Numbered from the stretch's first letter, positions 50,087-60,047 are shown. The stretch: 64,000 nt of DNA from Paenisporosarcina sp. FSL H8-0542 (GCF_038632915.1 NZ_CP152050.1:941501-1005500), one strand, 5' to 3'. Notes: a model not told the origin generated them from the sequence alone. Program-made: numbers and translations.

Positions 50087-50120
50087 GCCTGACCACTACG
50101 ATAAAGTGGCAGGTTTTTTT
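50087..50120 (+). terminator. Terminator before the sigma factor gene
   Basis: CCTGACCACT / AGTGGCAGG with one mismatch, seven T. Confidence 0.8.
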
Positions 50121-50129
50121 ATTGTTAAT

Positions 50130-50153
50130 GAACTTTTTCGACAGTACGATGTC
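50130..50153 (+). promoter_or_regulatory. Putative autoregulatory ECF promoter
   Basis: TGAAC (GAAC at 50130-50133) and TGTC (50150-50153) are 16 bp apart, like the GAAC-N16-CGTC promoters read by Bacillus ECF sigma factors, directly upstream of the sigma gene. Confidence 0.55.
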
Positions 50154-50187
50154 TAATACATAACAGAGGTTGAAATGAGGGGTCGAT

Positions 50188-50706
50188 TTGGGGGAAATTG
50201 AAATCGTCAAACGGGCAATTGCTGGAGATGATGAATCATTCCTGCTTGTAATGCAATTCAATAAAGAAGCATTGTACCGGACAGCATTCGCTTTTTTAAG
50301 AAATGAACATGATGCGCTGGAAGCCATGCAGGAAGTCACCTACAGAGCATATAAAAAAATTCATACAGTCAAAGAACCTTGCTACATTAATACATGGCTG
50401 ACTCGTATCATGATGAATTATTGCCAAGATCAATTGAAAAAGAAAAAGCGTTTCTCAAATTCTGAACTAATTAATGAAATATCCGTTAATAATGATTTGG
50501 TTCAATTTGAATTGCAGGAAGCCTTAAATAAGTTATCAGAGCAGGAGCAGCAATTGGTGTATATGAAATATTTTCAAAATACAAAGATTAAGGACATTGC
50601 GGTGATAGAAAATATACCTGAGGGAACCGTCAAATCCCGTCTTCACAAAATCTTGAAAACGTTGCGCCAACATCTGACGGAGAAAGGGGAAGTGGATCAT
50701 GTTTGA
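50188..50706 (+). CDS. ECF-type RNA polymerase sigma factor
   Basis: 172 residues. Region 2 at about 10-80 (DDESFLLVMQFNKEALYRTA, MQEVTYRAYKKI) binds polymerase and -10; region 4 at about 112-165 (SEQEQQLVYMKYFQNTKIKD then IPEGTVKSRLHKI) reads -35. TTG 50188 is used because GAGGGG lies 5 bases upstream. It overlaps the next gene by 8 bases, typical of sigma/anti-sigma pairs. The subgroup resembles SigV/SigI-like ECF of Bacillus linked to DUF4179 partners. Confidence 0.9.
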   Translation: MGEIEIVKRAIAGDDESFLLVMQFNKEALYRTAFAFLRNEHDALEAMQEVTYRAYKKIHTVKEPCYINTWLTRIMMNYCQDQLKKKKRFSNSELINEISVNNDLVQFELQEALNKLSEQEQQLVYMKYFQNTKIKDIAVIENIPEGTVKSRLHKILKTLRQHLTEKGEVDHV

Positions 50707-52030
50707 AAACGAGGAAGAGAAATTGGCAGAACTTCGACGTCAGCTTGAACACATCAGTATTCCTACCGAACAGCTGGACGGAGCAATTGGGCAAGGCTAT
50801 GAACGTGCAAAGCTTGAAAAAGTGAAGAAGAAAAAGAGAAAAATACGAAATTATGGAATGCTTGCAGCAACTGCACTTCTCATGATTACATTGGCCACAT
50901 TCATTCGAGTGTCTCCAACTTTTGCAAATGCGGTTTCATCTATACCTGGACTGGAAAAAATTGTTGCAATGATTCACTATGATAAGGGCTTAACGTCTGC
51001 TATTAAAAATGACTATTACCAAGAAATTAATGCTTCTCAAACCAAGGAAGATTTAACACTAACCATTGACGGTGTCATCCTAGATGAATCGGGGATGAAT
51101 GTTTTTTATACCGTTAATTCTGAAGAAGCCATACAGAATGTTCGGGTTGGAAATGTAGAATTAAGGAACGACGAAATTATTTCGCCAAGTAGTTCTTTTA
51201 GTATCTCAGCTAATGATCAAGCTGTTAAAGAGTTGAGTAATACAATCGATTTTCATTTTCAAAAGCCAACGAAGTTTAATGATTTATCATTTTCACTCGT
51301 GATGACAATCGAGAATGAAGGAAAGGAAATAGAATATATTATTCCGTTTACTGTTCCCGAAAATGTTAAACCGAGCATTAATTTTGTATTAAAGAAAGAA
51401 GTAGAAATTGAAAATCAAAAGTTTACGATTGAAGAAGTAACGATCAATCCTCGCCGTGTAGATGTTCGAATTTCAATAAATCCAAATAACTCGAAAAAAA
51501 TCCTCCAATTTCCGGATTTACGTTTAGAAGATGAAAATGGAGAGATTTGGGGTTCTAGAAGTGGAATTTCTGGAAGTGAAGTAGGAGAGTTAGAACAAAT
51601 TATATACGTACAAAGCAATTACTTTGAAAAACCAAAAGAACTATACTTACGTATAAATAAATTACAGGCACTTAATAAAGATGAAGCAATTGTTGTTGTA
51701 GATACTGAAAAAAATATTTTATTGAACAGTCCACGTGATGGAAGATTGCAATTAGGTGAGTCTAGTAAAACTCACGCTGATTTCTTCTTAACACAGGCCA
51801 AAGATGTAAATAACAATTTTAGTTTAACCAGCATAATACAAGACGCCAATGGAAAATCGATAAGTTCTCCATCTACCTCAATGTTTTATGATTCAGGAAA
51901 ATTGGAAAGTCATTGGACACTAGATTTTGATACTACCGACTATAAGAATCCACTAGAGCTCGAATTATTGGCATATCCAAATTACATTGAAGGCGATATT
52001 AAGGTAGAATTGAAAAAACCAAATAAGTAA
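50699..52030 (+). CDS. Membrane anti-sigma factor, DUF4179-type
   Basis: 443 residues. About 1-48 is cytoplasmic and charged (sigma-binding), YGMLAATALLMITLATFI (about 51-69) is the single membrane helix, and the DUF4179 domain follows outside with VSPTFANAVSSIPGLEKIV at its start. The remaining extracellular part is beta-rich with a second immunoglobulin-like region. It would hold the sigma factor inactive until an envelope signal arrives. Signal unknown. Confidence 0.88.
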   Translation: MFENEEEKLAELRRQLEHISIPTEQLDGAIGQGYERAKLEKVKKKKRKIRNYGMLAATALLMITLATFIRVSPTFANAVSSIPGLEKIVAMIHYDKGLTSAIKNDYYQEINASQTKEDLTLTIDGVILDESGMNVFYTVNSEEAIQNVRVGNVELRNDEIISPSSSFSISANDQAVKELSNTIDFHFQKPTKFNDLSFSLVMTIENEGKEIEYIIPFTVPENVKPSINFVLKKEVEIENQKFTIEEVTINPRRVDVRISINPNNSKKILQFPDLRLEDENGEIWGSRSGISGSEVGELEQIIYVQSNYFEKPKELYLRINKLQALNKDEAIVVVDTEKNILLNSPRDGRLQLGESSKTHADFFLTQAKDVNNNFSLTSIIQDANGKSISSPSTSMFYDSGKLESHWTLDFDTTDYKNPLELELLAYPNYIEGDIKVELKKPNK

Positions 52031-52032
52031 AA

Positions 52033-52070
52033 AAAGAGGATGCCCACCCATTGTTGGGACATCCTCTTTT
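52033..52070. terminator. Bidirectional terminator
   Basis: AAAGAGGATGCCCA / TGGGACATCCTCTTT between convergent genes, A and T tracts on both sides. Confidence 0.9.
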
Positions 52071-52077
52071 CTAATTA

Positions 52078-52626
52078 TTAATAAAGTCGATTCCAGTCTT
52101 CAAACGTTAAGGAAAAGACGAAAGCATCGTGAGTTTTACCACCTTGATATAAATAATTTCTTAGCAATCCTTCTTTTTCAAACCCCATTTTCAACAATAG
52201 CTTCCACGAAGCTTCATTGTCAGGAAATGTAACGGCGCCAACTCGGGAAAGTTCAAGTGTTTCAAAGCAATGTGACAAAACCTTCTCCAGTGCTTCTTTC
52301 ACATAGCCCTTGCCCCAAAAATCTGGATGCAGGTCATAGCCAACTTCACATTTTTTGCTCCAAAGCTGCAGATTATTTAACCCGATTGTTCCAGCCAACT
52401 CTCCAGTTTCTTTTAGTTGGATGCCCCATCGTGCTGAACGTTTTTCCATGAAGCCTTTATTCATATTGGTAATCATTTTTTCTGCTTGTTCCATTGTTGT
52501 GAGGGGGTCCATCCCATAGTAACGTGTGACATCTTCACGTGAGAATTGATTGAACAAGTGGACTGCATGGGATTGATTTAAGTCGATTAAGTTAAGTCTA
52601 TCGGATTCTAGTACAGGAAAAGACAA
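52078..52626 (-). CDS. GNAT N-acetyltransferase, RimJ/RimL type
   Basis: 182 residues. LESDRLNLIDLN, the RWGIQLKETGELAGTIGL strand pair, the acetyl-CoA loop region CEVGYDLHPDFWGKGYVKEAL and NEASWKLLLKMGFEKEGLLR are typical of the RimJ/RimL ribosomal-protein-type acetyltransferases. TTG at 52626 is preferred to ATG 52641 because GGAGG lies 8 bases before it. The target is not predictable. It lies 18 bases after the DinB-like gene, likely one operon. Confidence 0.85.
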   Translation of the reverse strand: MSFPVLESDRLNLIDLNQSHAVHLFNQFSREDVTRYYGMDPLTTMEQAEKMITNMNKGFMEKRSARWGIQLKETGELAGTIGLNNLQLWSKKCEVGYDLHPDFWGKGYVKEALEKVLSHCFETLELSRVGAVTFPDNEASWKLLLKMGFEKEGLLRNYLYQGGKTHDAFVFSLTFEDWNRLY

Positions 52627-52643
52627 CAGGAAAACCTCCATAA

Positions 52644-53129
52644 TTAGCTTTGAATTTCATTTGCAAAATAAATGTAATCGACTGGAACGCCCTCCAAATC
52701 AAACTGACGCAGGAATGAAGTCACCTGACCCCGATGATAGGAAGAGTGGTTGATGAACGTAAAGAACATTTCGTCTCGTTTGTTGGAAAACGGAGCACCT
52801 TTTATATTGGTAAAATTCACTGTTTCTTTCCACTGTTCGTCAGTTAGCGTCGAGAAAAATTGTTCCATTTTTTCGTGTAAAGCTGCAAATGCTTCTTTCG
52901 TTGATTGAACAGAACTCACATCAAATTGTTTCCATTCCGGCTTAGCAATACCAATTAAACGCTTATACCATAAGTAATCAACACTGATGACATGTGAGTA
53001 AGTTTCACTGATAGATGGAAATGAATTTTTTGCTTCTTGGTGAAAGATAGATGCATCTAGTGAATCTACATGATTCAATAGTTTTTGTGTAGCCCATTTG
53101 TGATAATGAAACATCGATTGCCATTCCAA
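52644..53129 (-). CDS. DinB-family protein
   Basis: 161 residues, four-helix bundle of the DinB/YfiT-like family of putative metal-dependent enzymes. The three metal-histidine positions are visible as HYHKWATQKLLNHV, YSHVISVDYLWYKRL and NHSSYHRGQVTSFLRQ. TTG 53129 follows GAGGAGG with 7-base spacing; the longer frame upstream has no ribosome site. Members often act in bacillithiol-related detoxification, but the role here is not known. Confidence 0.85.
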   Translation of the reverse strand: MEWQSMFHYHKWATQKLLNHVDSLDASIFHQEAKNSFPSISETYSHVISVDYLWYKRLIGIAKPEWKQFDVSSVQSTKEAFAALHEKMEQFFSTLTDEQWKETVNFTNIKGAPFSNKRDEMFFTFINHSSYHRGQVTSFLRQFDLEGVPVDYIYFANEIQS

Positions 53130-53278
53130 TTGAATTCCTCCTCTAAAAAATGTGAATATTCCCCATTTTAACACTTTATTAAGATAGTACACTACCACTG
53201 CATCTTGTTATAATTTGGAAAATAGTAATTGCAGTTCATTATATACACACATATACTCGAAGTATAGGGGTGATTATG

Positions 53279-54805
53279 ATGATCTTATTAACTGGTGAGA
53301 AATTAAATTTAGAAGAAATGCGATCCATATTATTTCAGAATGAAACAATAAATCTTGATTCAAATGCATTAACACGTGTTCAAAAAAGCCGTGAAGCGGT
53401 TGAGAGAATCGTAAGAGAAGGCAAAACAGTTTATGGCATTAATACGGGCTTTGGTAAGTTCAGTGATGTCAGCATTGATGAGGAAGATGTACACGCACTA
53501 CAACTCCATTTAATCCGTTCACATGCATGTGGAATTGGTGAACCATTTGAAGAACGAGTGTCCCGTGCAATGGTCGTCTTACGATTGAATGCATTATTGA
53601 AAGGTTTCTCGGGCATTCGAGTAGATGTATTAGAACGATTGGCTTACATGGTCAATCATTCGATTCATCCAGTCATTCCTTCACAAGGATCTCTAGGGGC
53701 ATCCGGTGATTTAGCACCTTTGTCTCATCTGGCACTTGTATTGGTGGGGGAAGGGTTTGTCTGGCATGAGGGACAGCAAATTCCAGCTCATGAAGTATGG
53801 GGGAATAAAGGTATTGAACCATTAGTGCTGGAAGCAAAAGAAGGCTTGGCGCTAATCAATGGTACGCAAGCCATGACAGCTCAGGGCGTGGTGAACTGGT
53901 TGGAAGCGGAGACTCTCGCTTACCAAAGTGAATGGATTGCGGCGATGACGATGGAAGCGCTTCACTGTATCACAGATGCATTTCATCCAGCTGTCCATCA
54001 GGCACGTGGCTATGTCGAGCAAGTAGATGTGGCACGTAGAATGCTAGAGTGGTTGCAAGGCAGTCAACTTGTTACAACTCAAGGTGAAAAGCGTGTGCAG
54101 GATGCCTATTCGCTGCGTTGTATTCCACAAATTCACGGTGCCAGCTGGCAGGTGCTTGGTTATGTAAAAGAGAAGCTTGAAATCGAAATGAATGCAGCAA
54201 CAGACAATCCATTGATTTTTGAGGATGGGGAAGTCATCATTTCAGGAGGTAATTTCCATGGTCAGCCGATTGCTTTTGCGATGGACTTTCTGAAATTGGC
54301 AGTTGCGGAGCTTGCGAATGTTTCGGAACGCCGAATCGAACGATTGGTCAATCCACAATTGAACGAAGGATTACCGCCTTTCCTAAGTCCACAACCAGGA
54401 CTTCAATCAGGTGCCATGATTCTGCAATATGCGGCGGCAAGCTTAGTATCGGAAAATAAGACGCTGGCACATCCAGCCTCGGTTGATTCAATCCCATCTT
54501 CGGCTAATCAGGAAGATCATGTGAGCATGGGGACAATCGGCGCACGTCATGCTGGAAATATGATTCAAAATGCACGACGCGTGTTGGCAATCGAAGCTTT
54601 CTGTGCATTGCAAGGTTCGGAGTACAGAGGCAAAGATAAAATGTCTCCATTGTTACAGGATAAATGGAATGAATTCAGAGCATTCGTCCCATCGATGGAT
54701 GAAGACCGGATTTTCAGCACAGATATCGAGCGAATCAGCGTACATTTAAAGAACGAAACTGCTTCCTCAATTTATGCGAAAAAAGAGGCTGTAACCGTCC
54801 AGTAA
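53279..54805 (+). CDS. hutH: Histidine ammonia-lyase
   Basis: Deaminates histidine to urocanate. [17 protein letters not shown] carries the Ala-Ser-Gly triplet that cyclises to the MIO prosthetic group; [30 protein letters not shown] and QPGLQSGAM are conserved. 508 residues, aligned along its length with B. subtilis HutH. ATG 53279 gives 8-base spacing from AGGGG. No hutP, hutU, hutI or hutG adjoins, so it is an orphan here; the rest of the pathway may lie elsewhere. Confidence 0.95.
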   Translation: MILLTGEKLNLEEMRSILFQNETINLDSNALTRVQKSREAVERIVREGKTVYGINTGFGKFSDVSIDEEDVHALQLHLIRSHACGIGEPFEERVSRAMVVLRLNALLKGFSGIRVDVLERLAYMVNHSIHPVIPSQGSLGASGDLAPLSHLALVLVGEGFVWHEGQQIPAHEVWGNKGIEPLVLEAKEGLALINGTQAMTAQGVVNWLEAETLAYQSEWIAAMTMEALHCITDAFHPAVHQARGYVEQVDVARRMLEWLQGSQLVTTQGEKRVQDAYSLRCIPQIHGASWQVLGYVKEKLEIEMNAATDNPLIFEDGEVIISGGNFHGQPIAFAMDFLKLAVAELANVSERRIERLVNPQLNEGLPPFLSPQPGLQSGAMILQYAAASLVSENKTLAHPASVDSIPSSANQEDHVSMGTIGARHAGNMIQNARRVLAIEAFCALQGSEYRGKDKMSPLLQDKWNEFRAFVPSMDEDRIFSTDIERISVHLKNETASSIYAKKEAVTVQ

Positions 54806-54837
54806 GCGATGAGTCAAGATGTCTCAAAGGTCGTTTT

Positions 54838-54910
54838 CAGACGTGAATCTGCAAAGTCAGATGTGAACGCTAATTTTTCAGACGTGATACCCAAAAAGTT
54901 AGACTGAGAT
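54838..54910. repeat. Second 20-21-bp-period degenerate array
   Basis: CAGACGTGA, CAGATGTGA, CAGACGTGA and TAGACTGAG begin at 54838, 54858, 54879 and 54900. Like the array at 3008-3157, it lies between a gene's stop and the next terminator. Confidence 0.55.
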
Positions 54911-54939
54911 ACGGCTCAGCTACTCAACGAGCCAATAAA

Positions 54940-54973
54940 AAAGGCAGTCTCCATTATTGGAGACTGCCTTTCA
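54940..54973. terminator. Bidirectional terminator after hutH
   Basis: AAAGGCAGTCTCCA / TGGAGACTGCCTTT, 14-bp perfect stem, 4-nt loop; serves hutH and the convergent oxidoreductase. Confidence 0.92.
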
Positions 54974-54974
54974 C

Positions 54975-56189
54975 TTATTTAACACCATATTTACGATCCA
55001 GTTGCACTAAATGGGCATCGGGGTGATGGCCATCAATTATTAAATCCCTCAATATTTGTGAACCAAACATGCTATAGACTGTACCATTCCCACCATATCC
55101 GAGTAAATAATAATGATTTTTCTTGGTGGGATGTTGTCCGATAAATGGCATGTTATCCTTCGATTCACCGAAGGTAGCGCCATAAGCATAATCCAGTTCA
55201 ATTTGAAAATGAGGGAAAAGTTCTTGTATTCGAATCAGCAACTTTTCGGCTTTTTCATTAATCAGTTCCAGTGATTTCGGCGCATGAGCTATCTCTTCAT
55301 CCAAACCACCAACGATGATTCGGTTATCTGTTGTTGTTCGAATATAAAGATATGGTCTAGCTGTTTCCCAAATAAACGCTCGTTGATACCATTGTGTAAT
55401 CTGGTCAATGGGTTTTGTTACAACTGCATATGAACGATTGATTTTTGCACCAATCCTTTTCCCAACCGGAGTAGTTTCATAACCCGTTGTATAAATTATA
55501 TGTTTAGCATTGAAAGTACCTGCATTTGTCTTTATTAATATGCAATCCTCTTGTGTCATTGAATCTGTCACTTCAACAAAATCGAATAAATGCGTCCCTT
55601 TTTCTTCAATCAATTCTAATATTCCATTCACTAAGCGATACGGATTCATTTCGGCATCCTCATATGTCACAAATGCGCCAGGTTTTGTGAAAGACACATT
55701 TTCCGACATTTCATCAGGGGTCCAGTAATCACATGGAAAACCATGCCTTCTCAATGTTTCGTACTCTTCTTTTATTTTTTTGACATCAGCATCTGAACTT
55801 GCGAAACAGATACTTGGTCGTACGATAAAATCAGAAGAAATAGGAAGACGATTTGATATGGTTTCTAAATCCTTAACGGCTTTCAAACACATTTGATAAT
55901 ATCGTACAGCATCCCGTTCACCAATTTGATCGATTAACTCATGTAGCATAATATCATTCGAATACTGAATGAACCCGGTATTTACCATTGTACTGCCAGT
56001 GGCCATTTGTCGTTTATCCAATATCGCTACGCTTAGCCTGGCATCGGTTAAAGCCAATGCAGTCAAAGCCCCTGACATGCCACCACCCACAATGACAACA
56101 TCATAGCATTCTGACCTTTCGTTAACTTCAAAAGGTTTTCTAAGTGGGAAGGTAGTTGGCCAGTAAGGTGAACCGTTGTGTATATCCAT
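54975..56189 (-). CDS. FAD-dependent oxidoreductase (DAO family)
   Basis: 404 residues. VVIVGGGMSGALTALALTDA (about 31-50) is the Rossmann FAD motif, NTGFIQYSND the flavin-contact loop, and IIYTTGYE plus LLGYGGNGTVYS the second FAD site. The DAO fold includes glycine, sarcosine and D-amino acid oxidases; the substrate is unknown. GGAG precedes the ATG. It lies 25 bases after the GerC-like gene and may be transcribed with it during sporulation. Confidence 0.87.
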   Translation of the reverse strand: MDIHNGSPYWPTTFPLRKPFEVNERSECYDVVIVGGGMSGALTALALTDARLSVAILDKRQMATGSTMVNTGFIQYSNDIMLHELIDQIGERDAVRYYQMCLKAVKDLETISNRLPISSDFIVRPSICFASSDADVKKIKEEYETLRRHGFPCDYWTPDEMSENVSFTKPGAFVTYEDAEMNPYRLVNGILELIEEKGTHLFDFVEVTDSMTQEDCILIKTNAGTFNAKHIIYTTGYETTPVGKRIGAKINRSYAVVTKPIDQITQWYQRAFIWETARPYLYIRTTTDNRIIVGGLDEEIAHAPKSLELINEKAEKLLIRIQELFPHFQIELDYAYGATFGESKDNMPFIGQHPTKKNHYYLLGYGGNGTVYSMFGSQILRDLIIDGHHPDAHLVQLDRKYGVK

Positions 56190-56213
56190 AAAGTATTCTC
56201 CATTCGCTCAAGC

Positions 56214-57338
56214 TTATTCGAAAATCCCACTTCTAAGAACGGTAAAGTCAACTTTAATATTTACTTTCGCGTCCTTATACATCTCATGCCATTTTTCATA
56301 AGTGAGATTGGACTCTCTGACCGAGCTTCGGTAAAATTCACCTAAACCAAAAACATCGGAGTCCACTTCCTGACAATAAACGAGTATTTTTGCAAGGTTC
56401 TTGGACATACTTTTCTCGATTTCTTCTTCCAATTTCTGCACATTTTTGGGGTTGTCCATATCCATATTTGCTTCTATTTCTAATAATCTTCCATGAACTG
56501 TGATGTGCATGTCGAATTCCGGTGTGTCTGGATTAATGAGTTTCAATTTTTTCTTCGTAGAGATAGTATCAATCACTACTGTAATATCTTCTTGAGATTC
56601 CTGTGTTTGTGAAGCTGGTAGTGATTCTTTAGGAATCTTCGTTTCAAACATGGCAGCCTTATGAAAATCTCTAGCCAATTTAAGGTAAAAACTATTTTCA
56701 GCCGATAATTTCCCGACCATTTTGTCTTTGTTGAATAAAGCAACTCCTGAAATTTCCACAATTTCCTCCTTTCTTTTAATTATGGGTAAAGCAACGTCCC
56801 TACCCGGAGAGTAATAATCGTGTGCTACTTCATGAATAGTGGATGAAATTATTTGTTCGCTCTTGATGTTTTGTTCTAGCAACTTGAAGATATGGGTTCC
56901 TATATCTTCGATATCCTGATATTGATATTCAAGTAATGATTTTGTTTCACCTTCAACAACAGCCACATACAAGCCACCGCTCGTCTCAGAATTCTTCGAA
57001 AGAGTATCAATATTATGAGCAATTCCGTCTTTTGATATTTCTTCTCCAAACAAGACTACTCGCATCTGACCGGTCACGATTTTTTTCGATGTTTTTCTAT
57101 TAATAACAGTACGGGCACCACGAATAGTTTCATTCTCAGCCGAAATTACTTCTACATTACTTTGGAATTCTGGATTCACTTGACGAACGACTGCTGTTAC
57201 CGACAATTTATCGTCTTCTCTCAAATCATATCCAAGTAAGGTCGTCAATCCAATCTGTTCCAGCAATTTCTGTTCCGCACATCCAACCAACGAAACAAAG
57301 AGAACAACGAATATGAAGCCAAGTTTTATTTTTTTCAT
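56214..57338 (-). CDS. Germinant receptor lipoprotein subunit, Ger(x)C family
   Basis: 374 residues. MKKIKLGFIFVVLFVSLVGC is a lipoprotein signal; the cysteine at about 20 becomes lipidated so the subunit sits on the spore inner membrane. ITGQM-like and RDVALPIIKRKEE and GVALFNKDKMVGKLS are GerC-family motifs. It works with the A and B subunits encoded upstream to sense nutrients. ATG overlaps the B-subunit stop by 4 bases. Confidence 0.93.
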   Translation of the reverse strand: MKKIKLGFIFVVLFVSLVGCAEQKLLEQIGLTTLLGYDLREDDKLSVTAVVRQVNPEFQSNVEVISAENETIRGARTVINRKTSKKIVTGQMRVVLFGEEISKDGIAHNIDTLSKNSETSGGLYVAVVEGETKSLLEYQYQDIEDIGTHIFKLLEQNIKSEQIISSTIHEVAHDYYSPGRDVALPIIKRKEEIVEISGVALFNKDKMVGKLSAENSFYLKLARDFHKAAMFETKIPKESLPASQTQESQEDITVVIDTISTKKKLKLINPDTPEFDMHITVHGRLLEIEANMDMDNPKNVQKLEEEIEKSMSKNLAKILVYCQEVDSDVFGLGEFYRSSVRESNLTYEKWHEMYKDAKVNIKVDFTVLRSGIFE

Positions 57339-58447
57339 ATCTTTTGCTCCTTACGAGTCCGATATTTCTTTTTCATTATTGCGAGCAAGTATATTAAGAT
57401 GGGATAAACAAATATGACATAAAATCCAACTTTGGAAAAGTAAGTGTTCACTGCATTGATTTGAGTACGAGTTTCAATGGAAATAGAGAGCATAAAGATG
57501 ACAACCGAAAAAAGCCAAATAAATTTGGTTGAATTTACTTTCACCAATCGTATGCTTCCACGATAAGCAGCCCATAGGTATAGACAAAGGTTGGGCAAAA
57601 TCACTAACATCCAAAAGCAAACGGCAATATATTCAAACCGTTCGATAAATGGAAATTGGACGATGCTGAATAATGTTAAGGTGGCCCAAATCGATTTATT
57701 TAATTGTTCTGGGCTGAAGTATGTGATAGAAACTAATATGACAGATAGATAAATGATCGTAGTTGCCAACAATCCAAAATGCACATGCTTTTGTACTTTA
57801 TTTTTATCCTTGATGAATGGGTAGATCACATTGAGTATCTCAAACCCCGCAATAGTAAACGTCATGGACTGTGCACCTTTTAAAATTCCGATAATATCGG
57901 TTTCCATTATGGGCAGCAAACTTCGCGCCGAAGTAAATTGAAGTGGATATACCAACATGGGCAAAAGCCAAATGGACAGAACGAAACTGAAAAATGAGAT
58001 TCCAACAATAACACGCAATCCACCTGTAAAAGCGTAGATGACTATCAGCAGTAAAGTAGCGGAAATAAACCACGTACTCAAGTTCGGAAAAACCCACGTT
58101 TGAACCACTTCAATATAGTTTCGTAATACAGAGAAAAATGCAGTTGAACAATACAATACATATAAAAGATTTAAAAAGTTGCCGAACCATTTTCCGAAAA
58201 TGTCTTGATGGATGCCGTATAAATCATTAGAACCGTAGATTTCCAGAGTTTTAATCATAATAATCGCGATAATATGAGTGGCAATTCCGACGAGCAGAAC
58301 AGAAATCCAGGCATCTTGTTTGGCGTCCTGATAAATGACACGTTGGAAGCCATGGATACCAACACCTACTTGAATCGTATGAATCACAAAAAAAAGTAGA
58401 AAAGCATTGATCATCTCTTGGTTTTTCACATGTATGGTGTTGTTCAC
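57335..58447 (-). CDS. Germinant receptor subunit B (GerAB/GerKB-like permease)
   Basis: 370 residues, about ten transmembrane helices of the amino-acid/polyamine transporter fold. FLLFFVIHTIQVGVGIHGFQ opens helix 1 and GFEILNVIYPFI lies in the middle. The B subunit binds the germinant. It starts 16 bases after the A-subunit stop and overlaps subunit C by 4 bases. Germinant specificity cannot be inferred. Confidence 0.93.
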   Translation of the reverse strand: MNNTIHVKNQEMINAFLLFFVIHTIQVGVGIHGFQRVIYQDAKQDAWISVLLVGIATHIIAIIMIKTLEIYGSNDLYGIHQDIFGKWFGNFLNLLYVLYCSTAFFSVLRNYIEVVQTWVFPNLSTWFISATLLLIVIYAFTGGLRVIVGISFFSFVLSIWLLPMLVYPLQFTSARSLLPIMETDIIGILKGAQSMTFTIAGFEILNVIYPFIKDKNKVQKHVHFGLLATTIIYLSVILVSITYFSPEQLNKSIWATLTLFSIVQFPFIERFEYIAVCFWMLVILPNLCLYLWAAYRGSIRLVKVNSTKFIWLFSVVIFMLSISIETRTQINAVNTYFSKVGFYVIFVYPILIYLLAIMKKKYRTRKEQKI

Positions 58448-58463
58448 TCAAATCACCTTCAGT

Positions 58464-60017
58464 TCAACTTTTTTCTGGATTGATTGGTTCTGGTTGATAT
58501 TTATCTGCATCCTGTGGCCTTGCATTTGATTGCCTTTTGTAAGCAAATGGTAATGGCAACCTAATGATACTATCTCTCCAATCCTTAAAACGCGGGGGAT
58601 AGAAAGGAGCAGTGTATGGTGCTCCCAAACTAGACTGACGAATCAGGTGGATCAAGATGAAGCAAAAACCGAGCATGATTCCATAAAAACCCCAAAAACC
58701 CGCTAACAAAATCAATGGAAATCGGATGACCCGAATGACGTTACCCATCATAAAGCTTGGCGTCGTAAAAGAAGCCAATGCGCTTAGCGCAACAATGATA
58801 ATAAGAATATTACTCGTAATCCCGGCTTGTACCGCCGCGGTTCCTATCACGATACCGCCTACGATACCGATGGTTTGTCCAACTTTGGTCGGTAATCTTG
58901 CCCCTGCTTCCCTTAATAATTCAATTATCAATTCCAGGAGTAATGCTTCAATTATTGGTGGGAATGGCACTAGAGCTCTTGATTCGCTTAAAGGAACTAA
59001 CAGTGATTGGGGGATGACTTCATAATGAAAAGTCAGAGCTGCTACATACATAGGTGTCAAGTAAGTGGACAAAAATATGGCACCGAATCTCAAAAGTCGA
59101 AAAAAGGAAGCGATTGGCCATCGCAGGTTTTGATCTTCCCTGCTTTGGAAAAATTCAATGAACGCGTATGGGCATAATAATGCCATGGAACTGCCATCCA
59201 CAAGGATGCCTAATTTACCATTCAGCAACCCTTCGCAAAACCTGTCCGGTCTTTCAGTAAGAAGCATCTGGGGAAATGGTGATAAAGAATTGTCATCAAT
59301 CATTTCAGCAAGAGCCGAACTGTCCAATAAGGCATCCAGCTTTAAGCTGGTAATCCTGTCTTTCAGCGTATTCACCATGTCCTCGGATGCAATGCCCTTG
59401 ATATATAAAAGGGCAATCGTTGTATTCGTTTGTTTTCCAACAATAAATTTTTCATTGCACAGCTCAGGATTTTTAATATACCTTCGAATTAGTGATTCAT
59501 TGGTAGACAGGCTTTCATTGAATCCGACCTGTGCCCCGATTACCTGTGATTCATTTTCAGGTGCTGTCAAGCTTCGGGACTCTTTCGTCGTGATTTTTGC
59601 CATTACAACTTGAGAAAATCCATTTATATGAATCAGTGCCGTCCCGTTATACATAGAAAGTACGGAATGATCCAGTTGTTCATCCAAATCTACCTCGGGC
59701 AGGGAAAGTGCAGATTTAAGACTTTCAGGTGATTCATACTCTTTTCTTAAAAGGTCTGGAAGGAGCTGTTCTTTTATGGTTCGGCCATCCACCAAACTAT
59801 CTATGTAAGTAAGCGTGAGATTTGGAGAAATTGTTTTGACAACTAAGTCAGTTGGATTGTTGGTTGCTTTTTTAATAGCCTCTAAATAATCTTTTGATGA
59901 GATTGGAAACAAGCTTTCATTATGAACCTTACTTGCTTTTTCATCTTTGTGATTTTTGCCATCTTCAACAGTCGGTTTATTTTTCGAGGAAGACTGTCTG
60001 CTCTTTTTTTTAAACAT
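58464..60017 (-). CDS. Germinant receptor subunit A (GerA family)
   Basis: 517 residues. About 1-50 is hydrophilic and basic, 50-290 the soluble N-terminal domains, and 300-480 several membrane helices with PFPPIIEALLLELIIELLRE AG motif-region and GIVGGIVIGTAAVQAG, which define GerA/SpoVAF proteins. RPDRFCEGLLNGKLGILVDG lies at the domain junction. First gene of the A-B-C operon; AAAGGAGGG precedes the ATG. Confidence 0.95.
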   Translation of the reverse strand: MFKKKSRQSSSKNKPTVEDGKNHKDEKASKVHNESLFPISSKDYLEAIKKATNNPTDLVVKTISPNLTLTYIDSLVDGRTIKEQLLPDLLRKEYESPESLKSALSLPEVDLDEQLDHSVLSMYNGTALIHINGFSQVVMAKITTKESRSLTAPENESQVIGAQVGFNESLSTNESLIRRYIKNPELCNEKFIVGKQTNTTIALLYIKGIASEDMVNTLKDRITSLKLDALLDSSALAEMIDDNSLSPFPQMLLTERPDRFCEGLLNGKLGILVDGSSMALLCPYAFIEFFQSREDQNLRWPIASFFRLLRFGAIFLSTYLTPMYVAALTFHYEVIPQSLLVPLSESRALVPFPPIIEALLLELIIELLREAGARLPTKVGQTIGIVGGIVIGTAAVQAGITSNILIIIVALSALASFTTPSFMMGNVIRVIRFPLILLAGFWGFYGIMLGFCFILIHLIRQSSLGAPYTAPFYPPRFKDWRDSIIRLPLPFAYKRQSNARPQDADKYQPEPINPEKS

Positions 60018-60047
60018 TTCTTTCCCTCCTTTTACAACCCTTTCTTT

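Noticed and set aside
59158-59613. 151-codon antisense frame inside the GerA-type gene
   Set aside because: Shadow frame; the minus strand encodes a clear GerA protein throughout.
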